Shown: in pieces, positions 40,538 through 42,321 of the stretch | Numbering within the stretch: position 1 is the first letter of the stretch | Layout of the letters: every line of letters begins with the position of its first letter | Source: Bacteroidales bacterium UBA1219 | Lineage (GTDB): Bacteria; Bacteroidota; Bacteroidia; Bacteroidales; P3 | Length of the DNA stretch: 42,321 nucleotides | Assembly: GCA_002309295.1 (NCBI GenBank) | Contig: DBXF01000029.1 | Coordinates: 1 to 42,321, forward strand | Reading direction: 5' to 3' | Notes under the pieces: model-generated | Told to the model about the DNA's origin: nothing | Database searches by the model: none | The model's input: the letters and a program-made list of their open reading frames with translations, nothing else | Made by a program: the position numbers and the translations under genes

Positions 40538-40825
40538 ATGAGTAGAAACAAATTGAAGACTGTTTGTGGCACTATAGCACTAATCGTGTTTGCTTTTATT
40601 CTGTTTCATAGTCTGTATTGGCTTTATTGTTATAACTTTATTACAGGCGTATTGTATTATTATATGTACCCCACTTGGATGTTGTTGTTGAATAGTGTTA
40701 TTGGAACAGTGGGTGTCTGTTTGTCAATATTTCTTTTGAAAAGAAAAATCCGATTCAAACTTTTCGCAATCATTGCTGTTTCAATCTTTATTCTTTCGTG
40801 CATGAGCTTTGTTATGGTTTGGTAA
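40538..40825 (+). CDS. Small three-helix membrane protein of unknown function
   Basis: 95 residues with three predicted membrane helices (about 9-32, 44-66 and 71-93) and a basic cytoplasmic loop (LLKRKIRFK). It is AT-rich, with codons unlike nqrABC. No family recognised. It occupies the place where nqrD would be expected. No promoter is obvious; it could be transcribed from the nqr promoter. Confidence 0.6.
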   Translation: MSRNKLKTVCGTIALIVFAFILFHSLYWLYCYNFITGVLYYYMYPTWMLLLNSVIGTVGVCLSIFLLKRKIRFKLFAIIAVSIFILSCMSFVMVW

Positions 40826-41005
40826 CAAAACGCAACTTTGTTGGACAATTATGTCCATTGCCCACAATGACGTTATGTGCTTATGCATTCGGTTTTGAAT
40901 TGCCAATTTTCAATTGTCAATTTTTTAATTTTTTAATTGTAAATTGTTAATTGTCAATTATTTTCAAGGATTAACAAACAAACATTAAAAAAACTTTCAA
41001 AAATA
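40826..41005. repeat. AT-rich intergenic region with CAATTGTCAATT repeats
   Basis: Between 40895 and 40965, words such as TTGCCAATTTTCAATTGTCA and TTAATTGTAAATTGTTAATT repeat imperfectly. No gene was found. Confidence 0.6.
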
Positions 41006-41037
41006 TTTGCGGAATAGCAAAAAAAAGAGTATTTTTG
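41006..41037 (+). promoter_or_regulatory. Bacteroidota promoter for hndB-like operon
   Basis: TTTG at 41006-41009, 20 bases, TATTTTTG at 41030-41037. The start of transcription is predicted near 41044, giving a leader of about 75 bases before the ATG at 41118. Confidence 0.7.
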
Positions 41038-41117
41038 CAATTCGAAAAAATGTTCCTTTTTGGGGCGTTTTTTAGTTAGTAAAATCATTTAATATACACA
41101 AATAAAAGAGATTACAC

Positions 41118-41513
41118 ATGACAAAAGTAAAATCATTAGCTGAGCTGAAAGCGATGAGAGAGAAACTTCAGAACTCCCTCGACGTACGCGAGAAGAGCGA
41201 AAACCCCGAATCGCTTGTTCAGGTTAAGGTTGCCATGGCTACCTGCGGTATCGCCGCCGGCGCCAAACAAGTTATGGAACACATGATGGAGAAAGCCGAA
41301 GCGCTGAAAATCCCCTGTGTTTTCACACAAACCGGATGTATGGGCTACTGCCATGCCGAACCCACCATCGAAGTGCGCGTCCCCGGCCGCGAACCCCTCG
41401 TATTCGGACACGTTGACAACAACCGTGCCGACGAAATTCTGGAAAAATATGTCCAGAACAACGAACTCGTGGAAGGCATCATACCCGTAAACTACGAAGT
41501 TATTGACAAATAA
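41118..41513 (+). CDS. Thioredoxin-like [2Fe-2S] ferredoxin, HndB-like
   Basis: 131 residues. The C-terminal 90 residues are a thioredoxin-fold [2Fe-2S] ferredoxin: VKVAMATCGIAAGAKQVMEH, then QTGCMGYCHAEPTIEVRVPG, with Cys at CGIAAG, GCMGYC (two). This matches HndB of NADP-reducing hydrogenases and related small subunits of NADH-linked complexes. The N-terminal helix (SLAELKAMREKLQN) is the usual extension. It accepts electrons for the flavin/FeS subunit encoded 14 bases downstream. No hndA/nuoE-like gene precedes it here. Confidence 0.88.
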   Translation: MTKVKSLAELKAMREKLQNSLDVREKSENPESLVQVKVAMATCGIAAGAKQVMEHMMEKAEALKIPCVFTQTGCMGYCHAEPTIEVRVPGREPLVFGHVDNNRADEILEKYVQNNELVEGIIPVNYEVIDK

Positions 41514-41527
41514 TCGGAGGAAAACAC

Positions 41528-42321
41528 ATGGCAAAATATAAAATGCACGTTCTGGTTTGCGGCGGCACAGGATGCAAATCGTCCAACAGCCTGCAAATCA
41601 TCGAAAACTTCAAATCTTTATTGTCGAAGAACAACCTGCAGGACGACGTTCAGGTTATCAAAACCGGATGCTTCGGTTTCTGCGAACAGGGCCCCATCGT
41701 TAAGATAATGCCCGACAACACTTTCTACACCCGCGTTAAACCCGAAGATGTGGAACGTATTGTAAACGAGCACCTCATCAAAGGACGTAAAGTTCCCGAC
41801 CTGCTCTACACCAACCCCGAAAACAAAGAGCACGTGAGCGACTCCAAACACATGGATTTCTACAAAAAACAAATCCGTATCGCTCTGCGTAACTGCGGTT
41901 TCATTGATCCCGAAAATATCGACGAATGCATCTCCCGCGGCGGCTACGAAGCCCTCGGAAAATGCTTGAGCGAGATGACCCCCGAACAGGTTATCGCCGA
42001 AATGAAAGCCTCCGGACTTAGAGGCCGCGGCGGTGCCGGCTTCCCCACAGGTCTGAAATGGGAACTCTGCGCCAAAAACAAAGCAGACCAGAAATACGTT
42101 ATCTGCAACGCCGATGAGGGCGACCCCGGCGCATTTATGGACCGTTCCATCCTCGAAGGCGACCCCAACAGCGTCATCGAAGCTATGGCAATATGCGGCT
42201 ACGCAATAGGTGCCACTAAAGGTCTCATCTACATCCGTGCCGAATATCCTCTGGCCATCGACCGTCTGAAAATAGCCATCCGTCAGGCCCGCGAATACGG
42301 CCTCCTCGGCGAGGACATCCT
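41528..42321 (+). CDS. HndC/NuoF-like NAD(P)H-binding flavoprotein subunit, 5' part (runs off the window)
   Basis: The frame is open from ATG at 41528, after a GGAGG ribosome-binding site, to the end of the window (about 264 residues). The N-terminus is another thioredoxin-like [2Fe-2S] domain (VLVCGGTGCKSSNS, KTGCFGFCEQGPIVKI). Then comes the NuoF/HydB fold with the FMN loop LRGRGGAGFPTGLKW and NADEGDPGAFMDRSILEGDP, which bind NADH and FMN. The gene is HndC/HydB-like: it would transfer electrons between NAD(P)H and a [FeFe] hydrogenase or ferredoxin. Later parts (4Fe-4S, ferredoxin domain) and the hydrogenase gene are outside the window, so the complex type is unconfirmed. Confidence 0.9.
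   Translation, partial: MAKYKMHVLVCGGTGCKSSNSLQIIENFKSLLSKNNLQDDVQVIKTGCFGFCEQGPIVKIMPDNTFYTRVKPEDVERIVNEHLIKGRKVPDLLYTNPENKEHVSDSKHMDFYKKQIRIALRNCGFIDPENIDECISRGGYEALGKCLSEMTPEQVIAEMKASGLRGRGGAGFPTGLKWELCAKNKADQKYVICNADEGDPGAFMDRSILEGDPNSVIEAMAICGYAIGATKGLIYIRAEYPLAIDRLKIAIRQAREYGLLGEDI

Overview
The window looks like a chromosomal segment of a Bacteroidales-type bacterium (phylum Bacteroidota). Evidence: Bacteroidota-style promoters (TTTG, about 19-20 bases, TAnnTTTG) precede several genes. The gene families are also typical: Nqr, GH3-like protein, a BatA-type membrane protein, TonB-like proteins with a Cys-rich N-terminus, and a fused ferredoxin:NADP reductase/GltD-like enzyme. Most genes up to 27.4 kb are on the minus strand. 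Housekeeping genes are GC-rich at third positions, while several accessory blocks are visibly AT-rich.

Layout. 1-2.4 kb: end of a 5-formyltetrahydrofolate cyclo-ligase gene, two tandem TonB-like paralogues and tRNA-Val(GAC). 2.6-5.3 kb: a tightly overlapping operon metK-aat-folK with a promoter and a leader that matches a SAM-II riboswitch. 5.4-7.0 kb: a secreted protein of unknown function, ending at a terminator. 7.0-10.9 kb: operon lolA-like, acyltransferase, HAD phosphatase, GH3-like. 11.1-14.2 kb: an AT-rich block of four unrecognised exported proteins. 14.2-20.0 kb: thyA, the fused NfnAB-like oxidoreductase, a 7TM-HD phosphohydrolase with a GroES-like partner. 20.1-22.7 kb: a split 5'-nucleotidase (catalytic and C-terminal domains in separate genes) interrupted by about 0.9 kb holding an etfA N-terminal remnant, a small membrane protein and a short secreted-protein remnant. 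22.7-27.4 kb: a kinase-like gene with a small partner ORF, an M15 peptidase, a Sua5-family protein and a BatA-like protein.

27.5-36.6 kb is the most interesting part. It is a compact six-gene AT-rich minus-strand operon from one promoter: a 92-residue unknown, a NurA-like nuclease, a HerA-like ATPase, an Hsp90/GHKL-type ATPase, a radical SAM protein and a 777-residue protein combining RpoA-CTD-like, sigma-region-4-like and winged-helix-like segments. Genes overlap or lie 0-4 bases apart. The composition suggests a mobile defence or DNA-processing system that I cannot match to a named system.

37-42.3 kb, plus strand: nqrA, nqrB and nqrC without nqrDEF, a small membrane protein, then hndB-like and the start of an hndC/nuoF-like gene of an NAD(P)-linked hydrogenase or related flavoenzyme.

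Gaps between genes are filled with several families of short degenerate repeats and palindromes; these are described individually. No transposase, integrase, rRNA or CRISPR array was seen.
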